Shown in pieces: positions 1-5,855 of a DNA stretch of 6,450 bases. The stretch's first letter is position 1, and each line of letters begins with the position of its first letter. A program made the translations under genes and the position numbers. The notes beneath the pieces were generated by a model. That model saw only the letters and a program-made list of their open reading frames with translations. It made no database searches and had not been told where the DNA came from. Origin of the DNA: Rickettsiales bacterium (GTDB lineage: Bacteria; Pseudomonadota; Alphaproteobacteria; Rickettsiales; UBA1997); contig CANGQE010000081.1 in the NCBI GenBank assembly GCA_947455845.1, forward strand, positions 1 to 6,450. Reading direction: 5' to 3'.

Positions 1-1077
1 AATGTAAGCCAAACCTTTAGCACCATGGCTTTGCGCATGTTCGATCATTTTGTCAAAAAATGATCTTGGCTGAGTTGCACATTTAGGAGCAGGAATGGCG
101 CGAATGGAAGCACCTTGTTCAATTTGTTTAGCAAAAATTGAAAATTCTGAACCACGGAAAATTTCAGTAGCGTCCGAAATTAAAATCGGATTTCTCAAAT
201 CAGGCTTGTCGATTCCGTATCTAAGCATCGCATCTTCATATTTAATGTGGACAAAATCTTCGTCAGAAGTTTTTTTCACACCGTATTTTTTGAAAATAGT
301 TTTAAGAACGGGTTCGATTGCGGCGAAGACATCTTCTTGAGTTACAAAAGACATTTCCATGTCGAGCTGGTAAAATTCAGGAGCTCGATCTGCCCGTAAA
401 TCTTCGTCACGGAAGCAAGGTGCAATTTGGAAATAACGATTAAAACCTGAAACCATCAAAAGCTGTTTGAACTGCTGTGGCGCTTGCGGTAAAGCGTAAA
501 ATTTACCGGGATGTAAACGGGCAGGAACCAAATAATCACGAGCACCTTCAGGTGAAGAAGCGGTTAGAATTGGCGTTTGAATTTCAAGAAATCCTTGCTT
601 AGTCATTTCTTCGCGAATGCTAGAAATCACTTGGCTACGCAGCACAATATTTTTGTGAGTTTTGTCGCGGCGTAGATCCAAGAAACGATATTTTAAACGT
701 AATTCTTCCGGATATTCGTTGTTGTCATTGATCTGGAAGGGGATTTGTTCAGCCAAAGACTCAACTACCAACTCATTAATTTTAATCTCAATTTCACCCG
801 TCTTAATATTTAAATTTACCACTTCAGATGCGCGAGCTTTAACTTCACCCGTCACAATAATTACTGACTCCAATTTAATAGCGGCGATTTCTGCAAGATT
901 TAAATTAGAGTTTTCTTGGTCAATTACACATTGAGTAATGCCAAAATGATCGCGTAAATCGATAAAAATTAAACTACCGTGATCACGTTTTGAGTGAACC
1001 CAACCGGCGATTCTAGCTACTTGTCCGACATTAGATTTGTTAAGCTGCGAACAATTGTGAGTGCGATATTTGTGCAT
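1..1077 (-). CDS. aspS: Aspartyl-tRNA synthetase, N-terminal 359 codons (3' end outside window)
   Basis: Class II synthetase that attaches aspartate to tRNA-Asp in the cytoplasm. The minus-strand frame opens at ATG 1077-1075 and stays open to base 1. Residues 1-105 or so form the anticodon-binding OB fold (GWVHSKRDHGSLIFIDLRD at 25-43). Motif 1 (GFLEIQTPIL) surrounds P169, the flipping loop SPEGARDYLVP is at 175-185, QAPQQFKQLLM at 198-208, and motif 2 with its loop (FRDEDLRADR) starts at F222, followed by EFYQLDMEMSFV. YGIDKPDLR lies at 287-295, after which the bacterial GAD insertion domain begins; motif 3 lies outside the window. H33 sits where discriminating E. coli AspRS has L30 and where Pseudomonas aeruginosa non-discriminating AspRS has His, so the enzyme may also load Asp onto tRNA-Asn for GatCAB amidation. 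This is inferred and would be usual for an alphaproteobacterium. There is no Shine-Dalgarno; the leader is T-rich. virB3 lies upstream on the same strand, separated by a strong hairpin. Confidence 0.97.
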   Translation of the reverse strand, partial: MHKYRTHNCSQLNKSNVGQVARIAGWVHSKRDHGSLIFIDLRDHFGITQCVIDQENSNLNLAEIAAIKLESVIIVTGEVKARASEVVNLNIKTGEIEIKINELVVESLAEQIPFQINDNNEYPEELRLKYRFLDLRRDKTHKNIVLRSQVISSIREEMTKQGFLEIQTPILTASSPEGARDYLVPARLHPGKFYALPQAPQQFKQLLMVSGFNRYFQIAPCFRDEDLRADRAPEFYQLDMEMSFVTQEDVFAAIEPVLKTIFKKYGVKKTSDEDFVHIKYEDAMLRYGIDKPDLRNPILISDATEIFRGSEFSIFAKQIEQGASIRAIPAPKCATQPRSFFDKMIEHAQSHGAKGLAYI

Positions 1078-1100
1078 GATTTAAAATAAAAAAAACAAAT

Positions 1101-1149
1101 CCCGCCGGTCGAAAAAAATTCCCGCCGGTCAAGAAAAATCCCGCTGGTC
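1101..1149 (-). repeat. Three spaced copies of GACCRGCGGG followed by T-tracts
   Basis: Plus-strand CCCGCCGGTC occurs at 1101-1110 and 1121-1130, and CCCGCTGGTC at 1140-1149, giving spacings of 20 and 19. The last copy is the outer end of the 41-bp palindrome. Read on the minus strand, each copy is GACC(A/G)GCGGG followed by a T-rich run. The two extra copies look like terminal fragments of the same palindrome family. Both could pair, with one G-U wobble, with the 5' arm of the minus-strand hairpin. Confidence 0.85.
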
Positions 1150-1242
1150 GAGCGGAGTCGAGACCTACCCGAAGTTTACGTTCGGTGTTTTAAGCAAAGA
1201 GCGTAAACTTCGGGTAGGTCTCGACTCCGCTCGACCAGCGGG
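1131..1242 (-). terminator. Likely intrinsic terminator for virB3 transcripts
   Basis: On the minus strand the 41-bp stem ends in CAGCGGG and is followed at once by ATTTTTCTT (1139-1131). This is the classic layout of a rho-independent terminator, although the stem is far longer than usual. It starts 27 nt past the virB3 stop codon. On the plus strand the downstream side is only loosely T-rich (TTGTTGTATTATTGG), so termination in that direction is less convincing. If it works, aspS needs its own promoter between here and 1078; I could not recognise one in that T-rich stretch. Confidence 0.6.
1140..1242. repeat. Perfect 41-bp GC-rich inverted repeat (family A)
   Basis: The left arm 1140-1180 and right arm 1202-1242 are exact reverse complements over 41 bp, separated by a 21-nt loop (1181-1201). 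The arms contain GGTCGAGCGGAGTCGAGACC, itself a loosely palindromic core. Similar GGTCTCGACTNCGCTCGACC sequences are, as I recall, common dispersed palindromes in several bacterial genomes. The arms are much more GC-rich than the surrounding sequence. No open reading frame or transposase accompanies them, so this fits a non-autonomous REP- or MITE-like element. Confidence 0.93.
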
Positions 1243-1269
1243 TTGTTGTATTATTGGTATTTAATAAAC

Positions 1270-1566
1270 TTAATAAACGTCGTAAGAATTAGTACCACTG
1301 TGGTAATAGCGATTACGACAAACACTACATTTAGAACTGCGCGCAATAAAAAGCTCAATCGCCCGCGGCTCTTTCAAACAGATGAACCAACCGATTAAAT
1401 GTAATCCCGGTAATAAAACCAAAAGATAAAAAAACTGGTTCGTAATTACGAACGCCAACAAAGATGCAATACCATTCAACGCCGCGAAGGTGTAACTCAC
1501 ACCAAGCAACATCGGCGGTCTAGTTAAACCTAAAAATAACGGATCGGTACCAATTACGCCGGACAT
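1270..1566 (-). CDS. virB3: VirB3-like inner-membrane protein of type IV secretion
   Basis: A 98-residue protein resembling the VirB3 family, a small inner-membrane component of type IV secretion machines that works with the VirB4 ATPase. Visible features in order are a short N-terminus with DPLFLGLTRPPML (8-20) matching the family's TRP(A/P)M motif, a hydrophobic stretch at about 23-42 and a second at about 44-63 (likely membrane segments), the CLKEPR turn (63-68), and a tail ending NSYDVY, where the family typically ends in NSY. The tail also holds C80-x-x-C83. Length is usual for VirB3 and the gene looks intact. In Rickettsiales, virB3 is normally followed by virB4. Here the next sequence on the same strand is a terminator-like palindrome and then aspS, so the gene stands alone. 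No Shine-Dalgarno precedes the ATG. A promoter candidate lies at 1618-1646. Family assignment is from remembered motifs and length; I am fairly sure of it. Confidence 0.85.
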   Translation of the reverse strand: MSGVIGTDPLFLGLTRPPMLLGVSYTFAALNGIASLLAFVITNQFFYLLVLLPGLHLIGWFICLKEPRAIELFIARSSKCSVCRNRYYHSGTNSYDVY

Positions 1567-1595
1567 GTGATTTAGAAGTTTTTAATAGGAAAGAA

Positions 1596-1624
1596 TTGAC
1601 AAAGGATGTAGGCGCTCATAAAAC
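1596..1624 (+). promoter_or_regulatory. Candidate sigma-70-type promoter for aatA
   Basis: TTGACA at 1596-1601 is an exact -35 consensus. A 17-bp spacer leads to TAAAAC at 1619-1624, a 4/6 match to TATAAT. The start would fall near 1631, leaving a leader of roughly 110 nt before aatA that includes AT-rich repeats. The -10 box is weak. An alternative is TTGATC (1687-1692) with GATATT (1710-1715), also spaced by 17 bp but poorer. Confidence 0.5.
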
Positions 1625-1646
1625 GCGCGACCCTTGAAAAAGTCAA
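1618..1646 (-). promoter_or_regulatory. Candidate sigma-70-type promoter for virB3
   Basis: On the minus strand TTGACT (1646-1641) is followed after 17 bp by TTTTAT (1623-1618), a 4/6 match to TATAAT. The start would be near 1611, about 45 nt before the virB3 ATG. Its -10 box overlaps that of the opposite-strand aatA candidate, so the two would compete for polymerase. Confidence 0.45.
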
Positions 1647-1671
1647 TTATCAATTAACAATTATCAATTAA
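1644..1671. repeat. Tandem duplication of a 14-bp AT-rich unit
   Basis: CAATTATCAATTAA occurs twice back to back (1644-1657 and 1658-1671). The duplication sits in the leader between the divergent promoter candidates and aatA, and overlaps the left arm of the imperfect inverted repeat at 1650-1725. The same word type recurs downstream of aatA at 2947-3040. Confidence 0.85.
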
Positions 1672-1725
1672 CAGTTTTGTCGCGACTTGATCGCTCTTAA
1701 CTGCTAACTGATATTTGTTAACTAA
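1650..1725. repeat. Imperfect AT-rich inverted repeat upstream of aatA (family B)
   Basis: Left arm 1650-1676 and the reverse complement of 1699-1725 agree at 22 of 27 positions, counted by eye. The 22-nt interior contains the 8-bp palindrome GTCGCGAC (1679-1686). In RNA the structure would be weak because the arms are AT-rich and the mismatches do not become wobble pairs. It resembles the better-conserved inverted repeat downstream of aatA. Confidence 0.6.
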
Positions 1726-1742
1726 TCCTAATCTCCTTACTC

Positions 1743-2945
1743 ATGTCATTCCTCGCCTCCTCCCTAAGCAACATCAAACCATCTCCAACAATTGCCGTAG
1801 CAATGAAAGCCGCTGAATTAAAGGCTGCCGGTAAAGATATTATTTCACTGGGAATGGGCGAGCCCGACTTTGACACACCAGAAAATATTAAAGCTGCTGC
1901 AATCAAGGCAATTCAAAATGGTGATACTAAATATACTGCGGTTGATGGAACTGCGGCTCTTAAAAAAGCCATCATCGGAAAATTAAAGCGCGAAAATTCT
2001 TTGGAGTACAAAGCTTCAGAGATCTGTGTATCGACGGGCGCTAAGCAAGTTATTTACAACGCCTTAATTGCCAGCGTTAACCCTCAAGATGAAGTAATTA
2101 TTCCTGCTCCTTTCTGGGTTTCTTACCCTGACATGGTTTTACTTGCTGGCGGAACTCCTGTAATTGTTAACTCCTCAGAAAAAAATAATTTCAAAATTTC
2201 TCCTGAAGCTTTGGAAGAAAAAATCACCGAAAAAACTAAATGGATAATTTTAAATTCTCCCAGCAATCCAACCGGATCTTGCTACTCAGCCGAAGAATTG
2301 AAAGCTCTAGCTGACGTTTTATTACGCCATCCGCAAGTTCACATCATGGCTGATGACATCTACGAACATCTAATTTTCGACAATTTAAAATTCGCCACCA
2401 TCGCCGAAGTTGAACCAAAATTAAAAGATCGCACTTTAATCGTGAACGGCGTTTCTAAAGCTTACGCCATGACTGGTTGGAGAATCGGCTACGGAGCCGG
2501 TCCGGAAAAATTGATTAAAGCAATGTCAATGATTCAATCCCAAAGCACTTCCAGCCCTTGCTCAATTTCACAAGCGGCATCAGTTGAGGCTTTAAACGGT
2601 ACCCAAGATTACATTCCAACTAACGCCAAACTTTTCCAATCTCGCCGCGACATGGTTGTATCAATGCTTAACAAAATTGAAGGCATTAACTGCAACACTC
2701 CAAATGGCGCTTTCTACGTTTTCCCATCTTGCAAAGGATTATTTGGCAAAAAAATGCCTTCAGGAAAAGTAATTGAAAATGACAATGATTTTGCCGGTTA
2801 TTTACTGGAAGAGGCTCTAGTTTCAGTAGTACCGGGCGTTGCTTTCGGCGCTCCTGATTTCTTCAGAATTTCCTACGCCGCTTCTGACGAGTTTTTAAGA
2901 AATGCAATGCAGCGTATTGCGGATGCTTGTGAAAAACTCATCTAA
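1743..2945 (+). CDS. aatA: Aspartate aminotransferase, class I PLP enzyme (possible aspartate/prephenate aminotransferase)
   Basis: A 400-residue fold-type I PLP aminotransferase, the usual length of the family. It moves the amino group between aspartate and 2-oxoglutarate; many alphaproteobacterial members also use prephenate to make arogenate, which sequence alone cannot decide. Visible residues: SLGMGEPDFDTP (35-46), Y64 in KYTAVDGT, STGAKQ (97-102) for phosphate binding, W125 stacking region in FWVSYPD, N175 in SNPTG, D204 and Y207 in the DxxY of ADDIYEHL, the Schiff-base lysine K239 in VSKAYAMTGWRIGYG, and R375 in FFRISYA for the substrate carboxylate. All expected catalytic residues are present. 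The ATG at 1743 gives the normal MSFLASSL start; there is no Shine-Dalgarno, only a pyrimidine-rich leader. It is divergent from virB3 and 100 nt ahead of coaX, with AT-rich inverted repeats on both sides. Confidence 0.96.
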   Translation: MSFLASSLSNIKPSPTIAVAMKAAELKAAGKDIISLGMGEPDFDTPENIKAAAIKAIQNGDTKYTAVDGTAALKKAIIGKLKRENSLEYKASEICVSTGAKQVIYNALIASVNPQDEVIIPAPFWVSYPDMVLLAGGTPVIVNSSEKNNFKISPEALEEKITEKTKWIILNSPSNPTGSCYSAEELKALADVLLRHPQVHIMADDIYEHLIFDNLKFATIAEVEPKLKDRTLIVNGVSKAYAMTGWRIGYGAGPEKLIKAMSMIQSQSTSSPCSISQAASVEALNGTQDYIPTNAKLFQSRRDMVVSMLNKIEGINCNTPNGAFYVFPSCKGLFGKKMPSGKVIENDNDFAGYLLEEALVSVVPGVAFGAPDFFRISYAASDEFLRNAMQRIADACEKLI

Positions 2946-2946
2946 A

Positions 2947-3040
2947 TTAACAATTAGCATTTAACAATTAACATTTGGGGAGGTCGTTTAGACCTTCTCC
3001 GATGCCTGTTAAATGATAATTGTTAAATGATAATTGATAA
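2947..3040. repeat. AT-rich inverted repeat with central hairpin (family B)
   Basis: Left arm 2947-2976 and right arm 3011-3040 pair at 27 of 30 positions, counted by eye. Between them GGGGAGGTC (2977-2985) can fold on GACCTTCTCC (2991-3000) around a GTTTA loop, with two G-U pairs. The structure fills almost the entire aatA-coaX gap and its right arm ends 5 nt before the coaX ATG, so folding of the RNA could affect coaX translation. The central hairpin lacks a T-run after it. The right arm also contains two GATAAT words (3015-3020, 3029-3034) that could act as -10 elements, but I see no good -35. Confidence 0.75.
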
Positions 3041-3045
3041 ATCAA

Positions 3046-3834
3046 ATGTTACTTACCTTCGACATCGGCAACACCAACATCGTCATCGGCATTTTTGAAA
3101 ATGACCGCCTAATCCATAAATGGCGCTTGGCTAGTAGTACCAAAAAATCCGCCGACGATTACGCCATTGATATTATTGAACTTTGTCTAACCGAAAAAAT
3201 TGACTGCCTAAAAATCAATGGTGCCATTATCGGATCAGTAGTTCCAACCCTTACCGGCATTATTCACGAGGCACTTAAAAAATTTACCTCCGAAGCAGTT
3301 ACCGGAAAAATTCTCGTAGTCGGACAAGAAAATGTTCGCCTTAATGTTGACATTCAGCTTAAAAATAAAAACGAAGTAGGTCACGATCGCCTAATTAATT
3401 CCATCGCCGCCTTCGACAAATTCGGCGGCAATTTAATTGTCATTGATTTTGGCACCGCAACCACCTTTGATGTGGTTGGAGAAAAAGGTGAATATTTGGG
3501 TGGCGTTATTGCACCGGGAATTAATCTCTCCCTCAAAGCCCTTCACGACGCCACGGCTCAATTGCCAAAAATCTCCGTCAAAGCGCAAAAAAATGTAATC
3601 GGCAAAACCACAATTGAGGCCATGAATTCGGGCGTTTATTTTGGTTACATTTCATTAATCGAAGGTATGATCGAAAAAATCGAACATGAATTAAACCAAA
3701 AAACCACCCGCATAATTACCGGCGGACTGGCCGAATTGTTTAAAGATGCTTTGGCCAACTCAATCGAACATTATGAGCCCGACCTTACACTGGAAGGATT
3801 GAAGATTGTTTGGAATAATCAGCAACGTAATTAA
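3046..3834 (+). CDS. coaX: Type III pantothenate kinase (CoaX)
   Basis: A 262-residue enzyme that phosphorylates pantothenate with ATP, the first committed step of coenzyme A synthesis, in the cytoplasm. It has the acetate and sugar kinase/Hsc70/actin fold. In order: phosphate-binding DIGNTNIV (6-13) with D6, GSVVP (63-67), GHDRL (112-116) with the presumed catalytic base D114, the second phosphate loop DFGTATTFD (134-142), GGVIAPG (152-158), ITGGLA (224-229) and DLTLEGL (246-252). Length and motifs are normal for CoaX, and the protein appears intact. I chose ATG 3046 because homologues begin directly with MLLxxDIGNTN; an in-frame TTG at 3034 would add four residues (MINQ) and lies in the repeat arm. 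There is no Shine-Dalgarno. coaX followed by RNase J is a common alphaproteobacterial order, so the two may be co-transcribed across the palindrome at 3843-3931. Confidence 0.96.
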   Translation: MLLTFDIGNTNIVIGIFENDRLIHKWRLASSTKKSADDYAIDIIELCLTEKIDCLKINGAIIGSVVPTLTGIIHEALKKFTSEAVTGKILVVGQENVRLNVDIQLKNKNEVGHDRLINSIAAFDKFGGNLIVIDFGTATTFDVVGEKGEYLGGVIAPGINLSLKALHDATAQLPKISVKAQKNVIGKTTIEAMNSGVYFGYISLIEGMIEKIEHELNQKTTRIITGGLAELFKDALANSIEHYEPDLTLEGLKIVWNNQQRN

Positions 3835-3842
3835 ATTTTAAC

Positions 3843-3931
3843 GTGAATAGATCCTGAAACAAGTTCAGGATGACGGAGTGGGGAGCTTTCCCAGTTACTG
3901 TCATCCTGAACTTGTTTCAGGATCTATTCAC
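3843..3931. repeat. Perfect 32-bp inverted repeat, REP-like (family C, copy 1)
   Basis: Arms 3843-3874 and 3900-3931 are exact reverse complements over 32 bp, with a 25-nt centre that can add a small TGGGG/TCCCA hairpin. Each arm is itself a stem-loop: ATCCTGAA (3851-3858), loop ACAAG, TTCAGGAT (3864-3871). It lies between coaX and the RNase J gene with no T-run on either side, so it is more likely an RNA-stability or REP-type element than an intrinsic terminator. I recall the GTCATCCTGAACTTGTTTCA word as a frequent dispersed palindrome in several bacterial groups. Confidence 0.93.
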
Positions 3932-3963
3932 AATCTCGAACTCTTTCTAATCTAAAAAATAAC

Positions 3964-5706
3964 ATGGACTTAAACCTAAAAAAACACCACAACGATCTCC
4001 TTTTCCTCCCACTTGGCGGCGCTAATGAAATTGGCATGAATGTCAATCTCTACCATCTTGATGGCAAATGGATCATGATTGATTGCGGGGTTGGTTTTGC
4101 TTACAACATTCCCGGTGTCGACATGATGACGGCTGATATCTCTTTCATCAAAGCCAATCGCAAAAATCTTCTTGGCATCATCATTACTCACATTCACGAA
4201 GATCACTTAGGTGCCGTGCAGCATTTGTGGAAAGAGCTTGAAGTTCCTGTTTACGCTACAACTTTAGCCGCTAATTTTTTACGCACTAAACTTGAAGAAT
4301 TTAGATTAGATAAAGAAGTTCCAATCCGCATCATTGACAGCACCCGTGATCTGGAAATGGGCCCCTTCAAAATTGAATTTATCGGCCTAACTCACTCAGT
4401 TCCTGAGATGAAAGCCCTAATCATCAAGACTCACAAAGGTAATATTCTACATACGGGAGACTGGAAATTTGATCCAGATCCAGTTGTCGGCGAAGTTTCC
4501 GAAAAAGAAAAAATCAAAGCTTACGGTGACCGTGGTGAAATTTTAGCAGTAGTTTGCGATTCCACCAACGCTTTGTCTGAAGGCCATTCGCGCTCTGAAG
4601 GTGAACTTTACGAATCACTAAAAAGCCTAATTGCCGGTAGAAAAGGTTTAGTCGGTGTTACTACTTTCGCCTCCAACTTAGCACGTATCCACACCATCGC
4701 ACGCATCGCCAAAGATGTCGGCAGAAAAGTTGTTTTAGCTGGATATTCTCTACACCGCTTACATGAAGTCGGCAAAAAAAGTGGTTATTTCACCGAAGGT
4801 TTTGAATTTATTTCTGACCGTGAAATGAAATTCTTTAGCAAAGATGAAGTGCTAGTAATCAGCACCGGTTGCCAAGGCGAACCGAACGCAGGCACTAGAA
4901 AAATCGCTACTGACATGCATCCGACCATTCGCTTCACTAAAGGCGATTTGATGATTTTCTCTTCTAAAATCATTCCCGGAAATGAGAAAAAAATCTTCGA
5001 ACTTTTTGATGAATTAGCCAAAAAACAAATCGACGTGATGACTGAAAAAGATCACTTCGTGCACGTTTCCGGCCACCCTTCTCAAGATGAATTACGTGAA
5101 ATGTACGCGCTTGCCCGCCCTAAAATCGCGGTTCCCGTTCACGGAGAATTTATTCACACTAAAACTCACGCTGAGTTAGCTCTTGATTGTGGCGTTCCTA
5201 AAGTTGTGCAAATTGAAAATGGCTTGGCGATGAAATTCGTTCAAGAAAATCCGATGCATTCTGAAACTGTCGGCTTCGTTAAAACCGGCTATTTCGGGGT
5301 TGACGGCAGACAGTTAGTGGATTTCAAAGGTGAAGTAATTAGAGAACGTAAAAAATTGCAACTTGGTGGCATCGTCTTTATTTCATTAGCCGTAAATGAT
5401 TCTTTAGAATTGGTTTCGAAACCTCGCATTACTTGCGTTGGCTCTTACGATTTAAAAGCTGACCGCGAAAGTGAAGATTTTATCCAAGAAGAAATCCGCC
5501 TTTTCCTTAAACAAAAAGCTAAAGAACACGATTTAGGAAGTAGCAAAAAAGGTTTGCAATTCTTGAAGAAGAAACAAAAGAAATTACGCGAAAATCGCAC
5601 GCTAGCAGAAATTGAAAAGTCGCTTAGATCAAAAGCTTTGAAAGTCTTTGAAGACATGATGGGCAAAAGACCAGCGATTGAGGTTAATATTCATTTAGCG
5701 AATTAA
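3964..5706 (+). CDS. rnj: Ribonuclease J (metallo-beta-lactamase/beta-CASP RNase)
   Basis: A 580-residue zinc-dependent RNase with 5'-3' exonuclease and endonuclease activity, acting in mRNA turnover and rRNA maturation. The beta-lactamase fold shows LGGANEIGMN (17-26), HIHEDH (76-81) supplying H76, H78, D80 and H81, H144 in LTHSVPE, and D166 in HTGDWKFD. The beta-CASP domain follows, with DSTNA (199-203), FASNLARIHT (235-244), STGCQGEPNAG (300-310), FSSKIIPGNE (332-341) and HVSGHPSQDEL (367-377). H393 in PVHGE closes the metal site. All expected metal ligands are present, so it should be active. The C-terminal domain (about 450-580) is intact but has a strongly basic stretch at 516-545 rich in Lys. 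This may explain why the protein seems somewhat longer than the typical length near 555. The ATG at 3964 has no Shine-Dalgarno. Palindromes of the same family lie on both sides of the gene. Confidence 0.96.
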   Translation: MDLNLKKHHNDLLFLPLGGANEIGMNVNLYHLDGKWIMIDCGVGFAYNIPGVDMMTADISFIKANRKNLLGIIITHIHEDHLGAVQHLWKELEVPVYATTLAANFLRTKLEEFRLDKEVPIRIIDSTRDLEMGPFKIEFIGLTHSVPEMKALIIKTHKGNILHTGDWKFDPDPVVGEVSEKEKIKAYGDRGEILAVVCDSTNALSEGHSRSEGELYESLKSLIAGRKGLVGVTTFASNLARIHTIARIAKDVGRKVVLAGYSLHRLHEVGKKSGYFTEGFEFISDREMKFFSKDEVLVISTGCQGEPNAGTRKIATDMHPTIRFTKGDLMIFSSKIIPGNEKKIFELFDELAKKQIDVMTEKDHFVHVSGHPSQDELREMYALARPKIAVPVHGEFIHTKTHAELALDCGVPKVVQIENGLAMKFVQENPMHSETVGFVKTGYFGVDGRQLVDFKGEVIRERKKLQLGGIVFISLAVNDSLELVSKPRITCVGSYDLKADRESEDFIQEEIRLFLKQKAKEHDLGSSKKGLQFLKKKQKKLRENRTLAEIEKSLRSKALKVFEDMMGKRPAIEVNIHLAN

Positions 5707-5730
5707 TATTTAAGTTTTACTCCCCCTCTC

Positions 5731-5811
5731 CCACACCGTCATCCTGAACTTGTTTCAGGATCTATTTGGGTTTGCAATAGATCCTGAAACAAGTTCAGGA
5801 TGACAGTGTGG
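5731..5811. repeat. 36-bp inverted repeat, REP-like (family C, copy 2, opposite arm order)
   Basis: Arms 5731-5766 and 5776-5811 pair over 36 bp with one mismatch (C5737 against A5805); the inner 29 bp (5738-5766, 5776-5804) are perfect. The loop is 9 nt. It shares the ATCCTGAA-ACAAG-TTCAGGAT unit with the copy at 3843-3931, but here GTCATCC is outermost and the TCTATT side faces the loop, the reverse of copy 1. No T-run follows on either strand. It lies 25 nt after the RNase J stop and ends 44 nt before the alaS-like ATG. Confidence 0.93.
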
Positions 5812-5855
5812 ATAGGTTGGTGAGAAAAGAATAATCCCCATTTTTCTCCAAAAAC

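Noticed and set aside
95..934. Plus-strand open frames at 95-340 and 662-934
   Set aside because: They lie antisense inside aspS, whose protein is conserved throughout. The translations show no family resemblance.
1101..1242. CRISPR-like array from the repeated CCCGCYGGTC words
   Set aside because: Only three 10-bp words with near-identical A-rich separators; no spacers, no repeats of 24-37 bp, no cas genes. It is better explained as ends of the palindromic element.
1567..1742. Riboswitch or attenuator leader for aatA
   Set aside because: No recognisable aptamer, leader peptide with repeated codons, or terminator is visible; the repeats are AT-rich and poorly paired.
1718..1906. Minus-strand open frame overlapping the start of aatA
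   Set aside because: It is antisense to the conserved N-terminal region of aatA and would extend into the repeat-rich gap; no protein-like features.
3034..3045. TTG start for coaX giving four more residues (MINQ)
   Set aside because: It lies inside the AT-rich repeat arm, has no ribosome-binding site, and CoaX proteins begin directly at MLLxxDIGNTN, which fits ATG 3046.
3843..3931. Rho-independent terminator after coaX
   Set aside because: The hairpin is strong, but neither side has a T-run, so I call it a REP-like palindrome only.
3976..5666. Minus-strand open frames at 3976-4206, 4785-5021 and 5445-5666
   Set aside because: All are antisense to the clearly conserved RNase J gene and have no recognisable motifs.
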